Under the pieces are notes generated by a model. It saw only the letters and a list, made by a program, of their open reading frames with translations, ran no database searches and was not told the DNA's origin. From assembly GCF_003122365.1 (NCBI RefSeq), contig NZ_CP029254.1, positions 5,109,501 to 5,173,500 on the forward strand: DNA of 64,000 bases, given 5' to 3'. Position 1 is the first letter of the stretch. Each line of letters opens with the position of its first letter. The DNA is from Streptomyces spongiicola. GTDB taxonomy: Bacteria; Actinomycetota; Actinomycetes; Streptomycetales; Streptomycetaceae. Of the stretch, positions 1 through 8,365 are shown piece by piece. Made by a program: the position numbers and the translations under genes.

Positions 1-2
1 CT

Positions 3-1253
3 GACCCCGCCGTCGAATCCGTCGTGCAGAACCGGGTGTTCACCATCTCCGGCACCCAGCCGAACCCGCCCTCCTGGGGACTGGACCGCATCGACCAGCG
101 CGCGCTGCCGCTCAACCAGAGCTACACCTACCCCGACTCGGCGGGCGACGGCGTCACCGCGTACATCATCGACACCGGTGTGCGGATCACCCACTCCGAC
201 TTCGGCGGCCGCGCCTCGTACGGCTACGACGCCGTCGACAACGACAACACGGCGCAGGACGGCAACGGCCACGGCACGCACGTCGCCGCCACGGTCGCCG
301 GCGGCTCCTACGGCGTGGCGAAGAAGGCGAAGGTCGTCGGCGTCCGGGTGCTCAACAACTCCGGTTCCGGCACCACCGCCCAGGTCGTCGCGGGCATCGA
401 CTGGGTGACGCAGAACGCGGTGAAGCCGGCCGTCGCCAACATGAGTCTGGGCGGCGGCGGTGACACGGCGCTCGACACCGCGGTCCGCAACTCGATCGCC
501 TCCGGCATCACCTACGCCGTCGCGGCGGGCAACAGCAACGCGAACGCCTCCAACTACTCGCCCGCGCGGGTGTCCGAGGCCATCACCGTCGGGTCCACCA
601 CCAGCTCGGACGCCCGCTCCAGCTTCTCCAACTACGGCAGCGTGCTGGACCTGTTCGCTCCCGGATCCTCCATCACCTCGGCCTGGCACACCGGTGACAG
701 CGCGACCAACACCATCTCCGGCACCTCGATGGCCGCCCCGCACGTCGCCGGTGCCGCCGCGCTCCACCTGGCGGACAACCCCGCCGCCACACCGGCGCAG
801 GTGTCCTCTGCCCTGACCGCCTCGGCGACCCCGAACGTGGTCGGCAATCCCGGCTCCGGATCGCCCAACCGGCTGCTGTACGTCGGCACCGGCTCCACCC
901 CGCCCCCCGGACCGAAGTTCGAGAACACCGCCGACTACGCCATCAACGACCACTCCACCGTCGAGTCGCCCGTCACCGTCAGCGGCGTCGCGGGCAACGC
1001 ACCCGCCGCGCTGCAGGTGCCGGTCAACATCGTGCACACCTACATCGGTGACCTCCAGGTCCAGCTCGTCGCCCCGGACGGCAGCGCCTACACGCTGAAG
1101 TCGTACGGCACCGGCGGCAGCAGCGACAACATCAACACCACCTACACCGTGAACGCGTCCTCGGAGGCCGCGAACGGCACCTGGAAGCTGCGGGTGAGCG
1201 ACAACGCCACACGGGACACCGGCAAGATCGACTCCTGGGCACTGCAGTTCTGA
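3..1253 (+). CDS. Secreted S8 family subtilisin-like serine protease with P-domain (5' truncated)
   Basis: The reading frame is open at the left window edge, so the signal peptide and most of the I9 propeptide lie outside. The first residues (DPAVESVVQNR) look like the end of an I9 inhibitor domain. Numbering from the GTG at 24, the catalytic triad is D50 (IIDTG), H83 (NGHGTH) and S235 (SGTSMAAPH), with oxyanion N170 (AAGN). The catalytic domain ends near residue 290. A Pro/Gly linker then leads to a C-terminal P/Homo-B domain (about 300-409, ending DSWALQF). This is a typical extracellular aqualysin/proteinase K-type protease of Streptomyces. A terminator hairpin follows directly. Function is certain at family level; the substrate is unknown. 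Confidence 0.95.
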   Translation, partial: DPAVESVVQNRVFTISGTQPNPPSWGLDRIDQRALPLNQSYTYPDSAGDGVTAYIIDTGVRITHSDFGGRASYGYDAVDNDNTAQDGNGHGTHVAATVAGGSYGVAKKAKVVGVRVLNNSGSGTTAQVVAGIDWVTQNAVKPAVANMSLGGGGDTALDTAVRNSIASGITYAVAAGNSNANASNYSPARVSEAITVGSTTSSDARSSFSNYGSVLDLFAPGSSITSAWHTGDSATNTISGTSMAAPHVAGAAALHLADNPAATPAQVSSALTASATPNVVGNPGSGSPNRLLYVGTGSTPPPGPKFENTADYAINDHSTVESPVTVSGVAGNAPAALQVPVNIVHTYIGDLQVQLVAPDGSAYTLKSYGTGGSSDNINTTYTVNASSEAANGTWKLRVSDNATRDTGKIDSWALQF

Positions 1254-1306
1254 TCCCCGGACCGCCGGACCCTGCCGGGTCCGGCGCCTGACCCGGAGCC
1301 GAGTCG

Positions 1307-1335
1307 AGGGGCGGCCGCGCCGAGCGGCCGCCCCT
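1307..1335 (+). terminator. Intrinsic terminator of the protease gene
   Basis: GGGGCGGCCG (1308-1317) pairs perfectly with CGGCCGCCCC (1325-1334) across a 7-nt loop, and one further A-T pair closes the stem. It lies about 55 nt after the stop codon and is followed by a short pyrimidine stretch. There is no U-tract, which is usual in streptomycetes. Confidence 0.75.
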
Positions 1336-1360
1336 TCCGCGTCATCCGGTCGCCCGCCGG

Positions 1361-1635
1361 GGCGCGACCCGAGGAGCCGGCGCGACCCGAGGAGCCGGCG
1401 CGACCGTAGGGCCGGGAGGAGCCGCAGCCCGGCGGCGGCACGACGGTCTGAGGCCCGCTTCGCCCGGCCCGCGGGCCGGGCTTCGCGCGGGAGGCAGCCG
1501 GCCCGGATGCGATGGCGTCCGGGCACCGGGGCGTCCAGGCGTACGCGTGTCCGGGTATCTCCGCGTCCCGGCGTCCCGGCGTCCCGGCGTCCCGGCGTCC
1601 GGGCACCGGGGGTCTGTGCACCGGGGGTCTGTGCA
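1361..1635. repeat. Cluster of short tandem repeats in the protease-gntR spacer
   Basis: The 580-nt spacer between the protease and the GntR gene holds three separate tandem repeats. An 18-nt unit (GGCGCGACCCGAGGAGCC) occurs 2.5 times from 1361. An 8-nt unit (GCGTCCCG) occurs about five times from 1563. A 15-nt unit (CCGGGGGTCTGTGCA) occurs twice at 1606-1635. No supported gene lies here; the long frames over it are by-products of GC richness and the repeats. A less GC-rich stretch at 1750-1830 probably carries the GntR promoter. Confidence 0.8.
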
Positions 1636-1833
1636 TCGGGCCTCGCCGTCCACGCGACGCACGCGGGCGAGGCCCGCTCCTCCCCGCCGGGCGCTCACCG
1701 GAGCGGTTCCCACCGCGGGAAGACGCAAGCCCGAGGGCGATCGTCGCTCTGCGTAGTTCGTTGGCTTATGCTTGCGGGGATCAACTGTCGGTTGCCACGC
1801 TGTTGCTGTCTGTCAACCTGTTGGGAGTGGCCA

Positions 1834-2586
1834 GTGACATTCGGTGAGCAGCCCGCCTATCTGCGCGTTGCGAGCGATCTCCGCCAGAAGATCGTCGATG
1901 GCTCGCTGCCGCCGCACACCCGCCTTCCCTCGCAGGCCCGGATCCGCGAGGAGTACGGGGTCTCGGACACCGTCGCGCTGGAGGCGCGGAAGGTGCTGAT
2001 GGCCGAGGGGCTGGTCGAGGGCCGTTCCGGTTCGGGGACGTATGTGCGGGAGCGCCCGGTGCCTCGGCGCATCGCGCGCTCGGGATACCGGCCGCCCGCC
2101 GGTGCCAGTCCCTTCCGCCAGGAACAGGCCGCGGAGGGTGCCCGCGGGACCTGGGAGTCGAGCAGTGAGCAGGAGCCGGCCAGCGCCTCCGTCGCGGGCA
2201 GGCTGGGCGTCGCCCCGGGTGACCGTGTGATGCGTACGAGATACGTCTTCCGGGACTCCGGCGAGCCGGCGATGCTGTCGACCTCCTGGGAGCCGCTGTC
2301 GATCACCGGCCGCACGCCGGTGATGCTGCCCGAGGAGGGGCCGCTCGGCGGCTGCGGTGTCGTCGAGCGGATGGGGGCCATCGACGTCGTCGTGGACAAC
2401 GTGGTCGAGGAGGTCGGTGCCCGGCCGGGGCTGGCGGAGGAACTGCTCATGCTCGGTGGGGTGCCCGGCCATGTGGTGATGGTCATTCAGCGCACCTACT
2501 ACGCGTCGGGGCGCGCCGTCGAGACGGCCGACGTGATCGTACCGGCGGACCGGTTCCGCCTCGCGTACCACCTTCCCGTGCGCTGA
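1834..2586 (+). CDS. GntR family (HutC/UTRA-type) transcriptional regulator
   Basis: A 250-residue DNA-binding repressor or activator. The winged-helix GntR domain covers about residues 8-75 (YLRVASDLRQKIVDGSL, then LPSQARIREEYGVSDTVALEA and the wing GRSGSGTYV). A UTRA-type ligand-binding domain occupies about 110-245, as in the HutC subfamily, which senses small molecules. The GTG at 1834 was chosen because GGGAG (1823-1827) sits 6 nt upstream. Longer in-frame starts run through the repeat-rich spacer and lack a ribosome site. No obvious target operon lies next to it, so its ligand and regulon cannot be inferred. Confidence 0.9.
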   Translation: MTFGEQPAYLRVASDLRQKIVDGSLPPHTRLPSQARIREEYGVSDTVALEARKVLMAEGLVEGRSGSGTYVRERPVPRRIARSGYRPPAGASPFRQEQAAEGARGTWESSSEQEPASASVAGRLGVAPGDRVMRTRYVFRDSGEPAMLSTSWEPLSITGRTPVMLPEEGPLGGCGVVERMGAIDVVVDNVVEEVGARPGLAEELLMLGGVPGHVVMVIQRTYYASGRAVETADVIVPADRFRLAYHLPVR

Positions 2587-3342
2587 ACTCGCCGCCGACC
2601 CGCGGTGCGCGCCGGCCGTCGGCGCGACGCCTCGCCGCGTGCCGCACGGCTCTCCGACCCGCGGTGCGGGGGTGTCCGCGTGACGCGGTTCCGGTGCGGA
2701 GAGCGTCCGTGCCCGCACCGGCGGTCCGCGTGCCGCGTCCTGCGTGCGCCCTCCGGGCCGGTGCTCCGCTGCCGGAAGTGCCGGGCACGGGGCGTGTCGG
2801 GAAGAGTCCCGGAGGAGGCGGGCGGAGGTGAGCGGCCTCGGGGCCGCTGCCGGACCGGTCCGGGTTCCGGGCGTGCCGTACCGGAACCGCGCTCCGCCGT
2901 CGCGCGCGGCGCATCCGCGGCGTGACCCCCGCCGGTGCGCGGACGGCCGGCGGGGCCGCGCGGTGTGCGGAGAGGCCCGCGGCGCCCCGGTGAGGGCGGA
3001 CTCGCGCCGACACGGGCGCCGTTGACCCGCCTGGCCCTTCCCGAACGGCGGGCCGCCCGGTCGGCCTGGCACGCCCGCGCCCTTCCCGCCGCTCGCCGTG
3101 CCATCAACCGCCGCGCTCGCCGTGCCCGCTGCCCCGCCGCGCCGTTCACCGTGCCGCTCGCCGTGCCCGCTGCCCCGCCCCGCCGTTCACCGTGCCGCTC
3201 ACCGCGGTGTTCACCGCTCCGTTCCGCCGCGTCGTTCACGCCCTCGCCCGCAGCTCCGGCGGCGCACTCACGCCGTGCTCGGCGGACTCCACCCGACGAG
3301 CTGTGGTATGACCGGACCACCTTCGGATTCGGGTGCCATGCA
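2587..3342. other. Gene-free spacer with a 41-bp direct repeat
   Basis: No supported gene lies between the GntR gene and the small SPOR-like gene. The long frames here on both strands lack ribosome sites, domain similarity and normal Streptomyces third-position bias. The stretch contains a 41-nt unit repeated twice back to back (3114-3154 and 3155-3195; one clear mismatch), then a degenerate third start. Repeats of CCGTGCC and CGTTCACCG dominate 3100-3240. Confidence 0.6.
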
Positions 3343-3371
3343 GGGGGCGCACTCGGCCAAGTGCGCCCCTT
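3342..3371. terminator. Strong hairpin, terminator-like or leader element
   Basis: GGGGCGCACT (3344-3353) pairs perfectly with AGTGCGCCCC (3360-3369) around the 6-nt loop CGGCCA, with weaker closing pairs outside; TTGTGTGTG follows. It lies about 760 nt after the GntR gene and about 150 nt before the small SPOR-like gene. It could end an unrecognised transcript or act in the leader of the downstream gene. Confidence 0.5.
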
Positions 3372-3518
3372 GTGTGTGAGGGGATGCTGGCCGGATCCGT
3401 CTCTCTTCGTGAAAACGCGTATCCGCTGAGTGAAGGTCAGGCGTAGGCTCGGGCATATGCAGAGTGCGGTTTCCTGGGGATGGTTAGAGATGTGCAGGCC
3501 GGCGGCGGGAGAGTCGCG

Positions 3519-3701
3519 ATGACCGATGGCGGCGCGATGCTGCCCTGGCTGGTGATCCGCCAGGACGACAACGGCAATCGCTATCGCGTGGGCAGTTACG
3601 CCACGCAGGACGAGGCGCAGAGGATCGCGGACAGTCTCGGTGGCCGTGGCCCCGAGCGGCTCTACTGGGTGGAGCGCATGGGGCAGGCCGCGCCCTCCTG
3701 A
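3519..3701 (+). CDS. Small SPOR-like domain protein
   Basis: A 60-residue protein, MTDGGAMLPWLVIRQDDNG to the end, with a sequence reminiscent of one SPOR repeat: a strand (PWLVIRQDDNGNRYRVGSYAT), a helix (QDEAQRIADSLG) and a final strand (RLYWVERM). SPOR folds bind peptidoglycan when exported, but no signal peptide is visible, so an envelope role is not supported. The ATG at 3519 was chosen for the GGGAGAG 5 nt upstream; an in-frame ATG at 3480 lacks a good site. Codon use is normal. Streptomyces genomes carry similar proteins of unknown function. Confidence 0.75.
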   Translation: MTDGGAMLPWLVIRQDDNGNRYRVGSYATQDEAQRIADSLGGRGPERLYWVERMGQAAPS

Positions 3702-3831
3702 GTCGGCTACCCGCGGCCCCCCGTGGCTTCCCGTCGGCGGGTCCCGTAGGAGGCTCCGTATCGGCGGCGCCCCGGACGGCGGCTCATCGACCGTGTGCCG
3801 CCGTGGTCCACCCGGTGCCGCACGGCTTCCG

Positions 3832-4265
3832 CGTCGCCGCGCACATGCCACCGGGTGCCTGACGCGTGCCGCGTGCCGCCGCGCGGCTGTTCGCGCGCCG
3901 TTCGCGCCGCCGGCGTGCGCTGCCCGTGCGTCGGAGCGTCTCCGGGTCGTCGGGACGGTTGCACGGGGCCGCCGTTCTGGGGCGTCCGCCGGTCCGCGGT
4001 CGTCGCCGCGCACATGCCACCGGGTGCCCGACGCCCGACGCCCGACGCGTGCCGCCGCGCGGCCGTTCGCGCGCCGTTCGCGCCGCCGGCGTGCGCTGCC
4101 CGTGCGTCGGAGCGTCTCCGGGTCGTCGGGACGGTCGCACGGGGCCGCCGTGCTGACGCGTCCGCCGGTCCGCGGTCGTCGCCGCGCACATGCCACCGGG
4201 TGCCTGACGCCTGACGCCCGACGCCCGACGCGTGCCGCCGCGCGGCCGTTCGCGCGGCCGTTCGC
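3832..4265. repeat. Intergenic tandem repeat, ~170-bp unit, about 2.5 copies
   Basis: Copies begin at 3832, 4001 and 4177 with the same start, CGTCGCCGCGCACATGCCAC. The first two are about 169 and 176 nt; the third breaks off near 4265. Length differences come from a nested CGACGCC micro-repeat. The units share CGGAGCGTCTCCGGGTCGTC and a run of GCGCGCCGTTCGCG palindromes. They fill most of the 700-nt gap before the NUDIX gene, and I see no gene in them. Confidence 0.85.
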
Positions 4266-4390
4266 ACGCCGGAGCGCCTCCGGCGTGCGCCGTTCGCACC
4301 GCGGCGCGCCTGCCCCCGCGGCGGGGTCGTGCATTCCCGGCGCCTGCCCCGCGCCGCCGCCCGCCCGCCGGAGGCTCCCCCTTCGCGCGT

Positions 4391-4396
4391 TACGCT
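4391..4396 (+). promoter_or_regulatory. -10 element for a leaderless NUDIX transcript
   Basis: TACGCT lies exactly 7 nt before the ATG at 4404, which would place the start of transcription on or next to the start codon. No Shine-Dalgarno site precedes the ATG. The same TANNNT-N7-start layout recurs at four other genes in the window. Confidence 0.6.
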
Positions 4397-4403
4397 CCCG
4401 CGC

Positions 4404-4832
4404 ATGACAGATCGTGTGAACGACCGCGTCGTCGTGGCCGGGGCGCTGTACGACCGGGGGCGGTTGCTCGCCGCTCGCCGCAGTGCGCCGCCCGAGTTCG
4501 CCGGACGCTGGGAGCTGCCCGGCGGCAAGCTCGAACCCGGTGAGTCGCCCGAGCAGGCCCTCGTTCGCGAACTGCGCGAGGAGCTGGGTGTGGAGGCCGA
4601 GCCGGTCGAGCGCGTGCCCGGCGAGTGGCCGGTCGGCCCCGGCTGTGTGCTCCAGGTCTGGACGGCGCGGCTGATCTCGGGTCAGCCGCGCCCGCTGGAG
4701 GACCATGACGAGCTGCGCTGGCTCGCGGTCGACGAACTGGACGCGGTGGACTGGCTGCCCCAGGACCTCCCCGCGGTCCGGGAGGTCGCACGCCGGCTGC
4801 CGCGGGAGAGCCCGGGAGGCGCAGGCGGCTGA
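4404..4832 (+). CDS. NUDIX hydrolase, MutT-like (deoxy)nucleoside triphosphate pyrophosphohydrolase
   Basis: A 142-residue NUDIX protein. The NUDIX box GX5EX7REUXEEXGU is intact: it begins GGKLEPGESPEQ and ends LRELREELGV, with the metal-binding glutamates in REELGV. ELPGGKLEPGES and the short single-domain architecture resemble the MutT/8-oxo-dGTP diphosphatase group, which cleans oxidised nucleotides from the pool; the exact substrate is not fixed by sequence. The ATG at 4404 has no ribosome site and is probably read from a leaderless mRNA. The ~170-bp tandem repeat lies directly upstream. Confidence 0.92.
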   Translation: MTDRVNDRVVVAGALYDRGRLLAARRSAPPEFAGRWELPGGKLEPGESPEQALVRELREELGVEAEPVERVPGEWPVGPGCVLQVWTARLISGQPRPLEDHDELRWLAVDELDAVDWLPQDLPAVREVARRLPRESPGGAGG

Positions 4833-4965
4833 GGCGGCTGGAATCCCGCGCTCTTCGTGCCATCACGCGCCCCCCTTGGGGGTACGTCATGCCAAATATC
4901 GGGTATGTCCTGATTGCCGCCCCGAAGAGGGCGGGACTCCGTGGCAGGTCCGGGAAGTGGTCTGC

Positions 4966-5385
4966 GTGATCCACACCGAAGGCGCATGCGCCGAGTGGAC
5001 CTTCCCTGCCGAGCCGGACTCCGTGCGCTCCGCCCGCCACGCCGTCGGCGACGCCCTGCGGCAGTGGGGTTTCGGTCCCGCCGTGGTCGATGTGACGGTA
5101 CTCCTGGTCAGTGAGCTCGTGACCAATTCCCTCCGGTACACCTCCGGACCCATCGGGGTGCGCCTGATCCGGCCGGCCGTCGACGGGACCGCCCCGCCGC
5201 GGTCCCCGGCGCTGGTCGTGGAGGTCTCCGATCCGCTTCCGGATCCACCCCGGGAGCGTCTTGCCGGGCCCGATGACGAAGGTGGGCGGGGGCTGCAACT
5301 GGTGGCCTGTGCGGCCCGCCGCTGGGGGACGCGACGAGGCAGAACGGGTAAGACCGTGTGGTTCGAGCTGCCCGTGCCTGGTTAG
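4966..5385 (+). CDS. RsbW-type ATP-binding anti-sigma regulatory protein (HATPase_c_2)
   Basis: A protein of about 139 residues with a GHKL ATPase fold of the serine-kinase anti-sigma (RsbW/SpoIIAB) type. Visible are the N box (LLVSELVTNSLRY), a G1-like segment (DDEGGRGLQLVA) and the closing GKTVWFELPVP. Such proteins bind sigma factors or phosphorylate anti-anti-sigma factors. The next gene is a SpoIIE phosphatase whose C-terminal domain is close to this protein, so a partner-switching module is likely. Start choice is uncertain: the GTG at 4966 has GGGAAG about 8 nt upstream, but an in-frame GTG at 4957 is possible. Confidence 0.85.
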   Translation: MIHTEGACAEWTFPAEPDSVRSARHAVGDALRQWGFGPAVVDVTVLLVSELVTNSLRYTSGPIGVRLIRPAVDGTAPPRSPALVVEVSDPLPDPPRERLAGPDDEGGRGLQLVACAARRWGTRRGRTGKTVWFELPVPG

Positions 5386-5532
5386 GAGTGTGGGGGGACG
5401 ACGATCACCGCGGGCCCGGCTCGAATCGAACGAGACCGTGCTGTGATCGTGAACGCCGTGCCGCCAGGCGCCGTAGTGCTGAATACTGCGGGCATGGCCG
5501 GTCCGGTGCGGTGAGCTGGAGGGGACGGTCGC

Positions 5533-8169
5533 GTGAGCGAGATACCTGAGACGGCGAGCGGCGTGGTGTGGCAGAGCAGTCCGCCCGGCTCCATCTACGA
5601 CTACATCAAGGTCGCGTCGTTCTCGATCGGTCCCGACGGGCTGGTCGACCAGTGGAGCCGCCGGGCCGCCGAGCAGTTCGGCATCGCCGCCGAGGACGTC
5701 AGGGGCAAGGACCCCGTCGTCGTCTTCATCCCCCCGGAACTCCGCCCCCGGAGTCACCGCAGGATCGCCGAGATCCTGGACGGCAAGGAGTGGACCGGCC
5801 TCGTTCCCTTCCGCCTGCCCGGTGAGCGCGGCGCGCACGGGCTGGCCGAGGTGTACGTCATGCCGAGTGAGACGGAGAACGGCGAGCGTGCCGCGCTTTG
5901 TATCGTCGTCGACGTACGCGCCCTACGGCGGATCGAGACGGACCTCGCCGCCTCGCAGGCGATTTTCGGTCAATCTCCATTTGGCTTTCTTCTGTTCGAC
6001 CCCGACCTGACCGTGCTGCGGGCCAACGAGCGTTTCGCGACCGTCTTCGGCGGATGCGCGGAGGACCACCGGGGCCGGACCGTACACGACTACCTCTCCC
6101 GCCCCGAGGCGGATCGGATGACCGCGGCCCTCCAGCGGGTCCTGGAGACGGGGCAGCCCGTCACCGAACTCCAGATCGTCGGCAGCGCCCCGGGCGCCTC
6201 CGACCGGCGGCACTGGTCCGTCAACCTCTACCGCGTGCACAGCGGTTCCGGCCGGCCCGTGGGGGTCGCGGGGCTGGGCGTCGATGTGACGCGCCGTCAG
6301 ATTGCCGCGCGTGAGGCCGCGAGCGCCCGCCGCAACCTCGCGCTGCTCAACGAGGCAAGCGCCCGGATCGGCAACTCCCTCGACCTCGAGACCACCGCGC
6401 GCGAACTGCTGGACGTCGCCGTCCCCGGCTTCTGCGACCTCGCCTCCGTGGACCTCTACCAGGGGCTGCTCACGGGCGACGAGGCCCCGCCGGGGCGCTG
6501 GGGCCCGGCCCCGGAGAGCTACGGCGGCAGCGCGGAACTGCGCAGGGTCGCCTTCGCCAGCACCGTCTCCGACGCCCTGCTCGGCGCCGCCTCCGGGGCG
6601 GGCGTTCCGGCGGGCCCAGAGGTCGGCGCGGTGCACCACTACCCCTTCAGCTCCGCCTGCGCCGACGCGCTTCGCACGGCCAGGGTCCGCCTCATCCCCG
6701 GCGAGGACGGCAGTCTCGTCCAGTCCACGCTGGCCGTGCCGATGGTCGCCCACGACACGGTCGTGGGCCTCGCCCGGTTCTCCCGGGCCAAGGGCAGCGA
6801 ACCCTTCGGCGAACGGGACCGGGCGCTCGCCGTCGAGCTGGCCGCACGTGCCGCGGTCTGCATCGACAACGCCCGCCTCTACCGCCGCGAGCACGAGCGC
6901 GCACTCATCCTCCAGCGCAGCCTGCTGCCGCCCGGCGACCCGGAGGCCGCCGGTCTCGACATCGCCTGCCGCTACCTCCCGGGCAACACCGCCACCGAGG
7001 TCGGCGGCGACTGGTTCGACGTCATCGAACTCCCGGGCCACCGCACCGCACTCGTGGTCGGCGACGTCATGGGGCGGGGGCTGCGCGCCGCCGTCGCCAT
7101 GGGCGAACTCCGCACCGCGGTGAGGACGCTGGCGCTGCTGGACCTGGAGCCCGCGGAGGTGCTCTCGGCGCTCGACGAGATCGCCCGCGGCCTCGGCGCG
7201 CCCAGCGGCGCGCAGCAGGCTTCCAGGGTCGTCCACAAGTCCCGCGGGCCCGAGCTCTCCGAGGTCTACCTGGCGACCTGCGTCTACGCCGTCTACGACC
7301 CGGTGACCCGGCGCTGCACCTTCGCCAACGCGGGCCATCTGCCTCCGGTGCTCGTCGAGCCGGGCGAGGAGGCGCTGATGCTCGACGTGCCGCCCGGGAT
7401 GCCCCTCGGGGTCGGCGGCGAACCCTTCGAGGAGGTCCAGGTCGAGCTGCCGGAGGGCGCGCTGCTCGCGCTGTACACCGACGGGCTCGTCGAGTCGCGC
7501 GACCATCCGCTGGACGAGGGGCTCGGTGCCTTCCGCCGCGCCCTGACCGCGCCGGCCCGCCCGCCGGAACCCCGTGCACCCGGCGGTCCCGCCGGGGCAC
7601 CGCACGGCGGGACGCCCGTCCCCCCCGACGGCGGATCCCGCTCCCGTTCGCTCGAGGACGTCTGCGACCATGTGCTCGCCACCCTCGACACCCGGCACGG
7701 CGAGGACGACATCGCGCTGCTGATGGCCCGCATCCAGGGCCTGGCGGCCGAGGCCGTGGGGGACTGGCGGCTGCCGCGCGAACCCCGGTCGGTCGGCCGC
7801 GCCCGCGAGCTGGCCCGGGCGCAGCTCAGCGCCTGGGACCTCGACCCGCTCGTGGACACGGTCGAACTGCTCGTCAGCGAGCTGGTCACCAACGCCTTGC
7901 GGTACGGCGAGGGCGAGATCCGGCTGCGGCTGCTGCGCGACCGCACCCTCGTCTGCGAGGTGTGGGACGCCGGCCTCGTACAGCCGCGGCGCAGGCGGGC
8001 CCGGGACACCGACGAGGGCGGGCGGGGGCTGCAACTGGTCGGCCTGCTGAGCGCCGCATGGGGCTCGCGCCGCACCCCCCGGGGCAAGACGGTGTGGTTC
8101 GAACTCGCGCTGCCTGACGGGGACTCCGCGGCGGAGCCCAGCGTGGAGCAACTGCTGAGCATGTTCTGA
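5533..8169 (+). CDS. PAS-PAS-GAF-SpoIIE phosphatase-HATPase multidomain regulator
   Basis: An 878-residue sensory phosphatase. In order: PAS at about 25-130, a second PAS at about 140-260, GAF at about 270-440, a PP2C/SpoIIE phosphatase at about 457-733 (LILQRSLLPP, GDVMGRGLRAAVAMGELR, NAGHLPPVL, LYTDGLVESRD, DDIALLMARI) and a C-terminal RsbW-like HATPase at about 744-868 (LLVSELVTNALRYGEG, DEGGRGLQLVG). It should dephosphorylate anti-sigma-factor antagonists in response to signals sensed by PAS/GAF, while its own kinase-like domain may oppose this. No membrane segment is seen, so it is cytoplasmic. GTG start with GGAGGGG 8 nt upstream. A P/G-rich insert lies near 675-710. Confidence 0.95.
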   Translation: MSEIPETASGVVWQSSPPGSIYDYIKVASFSIGPDGLVDQWSRRAAEQFGIAAEDVRGKDPVVVFIPPELRPRSHRRIAEILDGKEWTGLVPFRLPGERGAHGLAEVYVMPSETENGERAALCIVVDVRALRRIETDLAASQAIFGQSPFGFLLFDPDLTVLRANERFATVFGGCAEDHRGRTVHDYLSRPEADRMTAALQRVLETGQPVTELQIVGSAPGASDRRHWSVNLYRVHSGSGRPVGVAGLGVDVTRRQIAAREAASARRNLALLNEASARIGNSLDLETTARELLDVAVPGFCDLASVDLYQGLLTGDEAPPGRWGPAPESYGGSAELRRVAFASTVSDALLGAASGAGVPAGPEVGAVHHYPFSSACADALRTARVRLIPGEDGSLVQSTLAVPMVAHDTVVGLARFSRAKGSEPFGERDRALAVELAARAAVCIDNARLYRREHERALILQRSLLPPGDPEAAGLDIACRYLPGNTATEVGGDWFDVIELPGHRTALVVGDVMGRGLRAAVAMGELRTAVRTLALLDLEPAEVLSALDEIARGLGAPSGAQQASRVVHKSRGPELSEVYLATCVYAVYDPVTRRCTFANAGHLPPVLVEPGEEALMLDVPPGMPLGVGGEPFEEVQVELPEGALLALYTDGLVESRDHPLDEGLGAFRRALTAPARPPEPRAPGGPAGAPHGGTPVPPDGGSRSRSLEDVCDHVLATLDTRHGEDDIALLMARIQGLAAEAVGDWRLPREPRSVGRARELARAQLSAWDLDPLVDTVELLVSELVTNALRYGEGEIRLRLLRDRTLVCEVWDAGLVQPRRRRARDTDEGGRGLQLVGLLSAAWGSRRTPRGKTVWFELALPDGDSAAEPSVEQLLSMF

Positions 8170-8176
8170 GCCGCGG

Positions 8177-8211
8177 CGGGGCGGCCCGTCCGCGGCGTCC
8201 GGGCCGCCCCG
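8177..8211 (+). terminator. Terminator of the SpoIIE gene
   Basis: CGGGGCGGCCCG (8177-8188) pairs perfectly with CGGGCCGCCCCG (8200-8211) over an 11-nt loop, starting 8 nt after the TGA stop codon. Confidence 0.75.
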
Positions 8212-8315
8212 CGAAGCGCCGACGCCGGTGCGTGACGCGGACGCCGGTGCGTGGCGCGGACGCCCGCCCCGCGGCGCGCCCGTCCGTGCCCGGACGCCCG
8301 TGCCCGTGCCCGGAG

Positions 8316-8357
8316 GCCCGTCCGTGCCCGGACGCGGACGCCCGGGCACGGACGGGC
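8316..8357 (-). terminator. Terminator of the succinate dehydrogenase operon
   Basis: GCCCGTCCGTGCCCGG (8316-8331) pairs perfectly over 16 bp with 8342-8357, leaving a 10-nt loop. It lies 9 nt beyond the sdhB stop. Between it and the SpoIIE terminator, GGACGCCGGTGCGTG is repeated in tandem (about 8220-8262), so two convergent transcripts are insulated by back-to-back hairpins. Confidence 0.75.
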
Positions 8358-8365
8358 GGAGCCCG

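Noticed and set aside
3832..4265. CRISPR array
   Set aside because: The units are ~170 bp and almost fully repeated, with no unique spacers; no cas genes are present.
2499..4706. 735-codon minus-strand frame across the GntR-NUDIX interval
   Set aside because: It overlaps real genes on the other strand, consists of Arg/Pro/Ala repeats created by tandem DNA repeats, and has no ribosome site or recognisable domain.
5923..8349. 808-codon minus-strand frame opposite the SpoIIE gene
   Set aside because: It is the shadow of a real gene with strong GC third-position bias; the protein has no known motifs.
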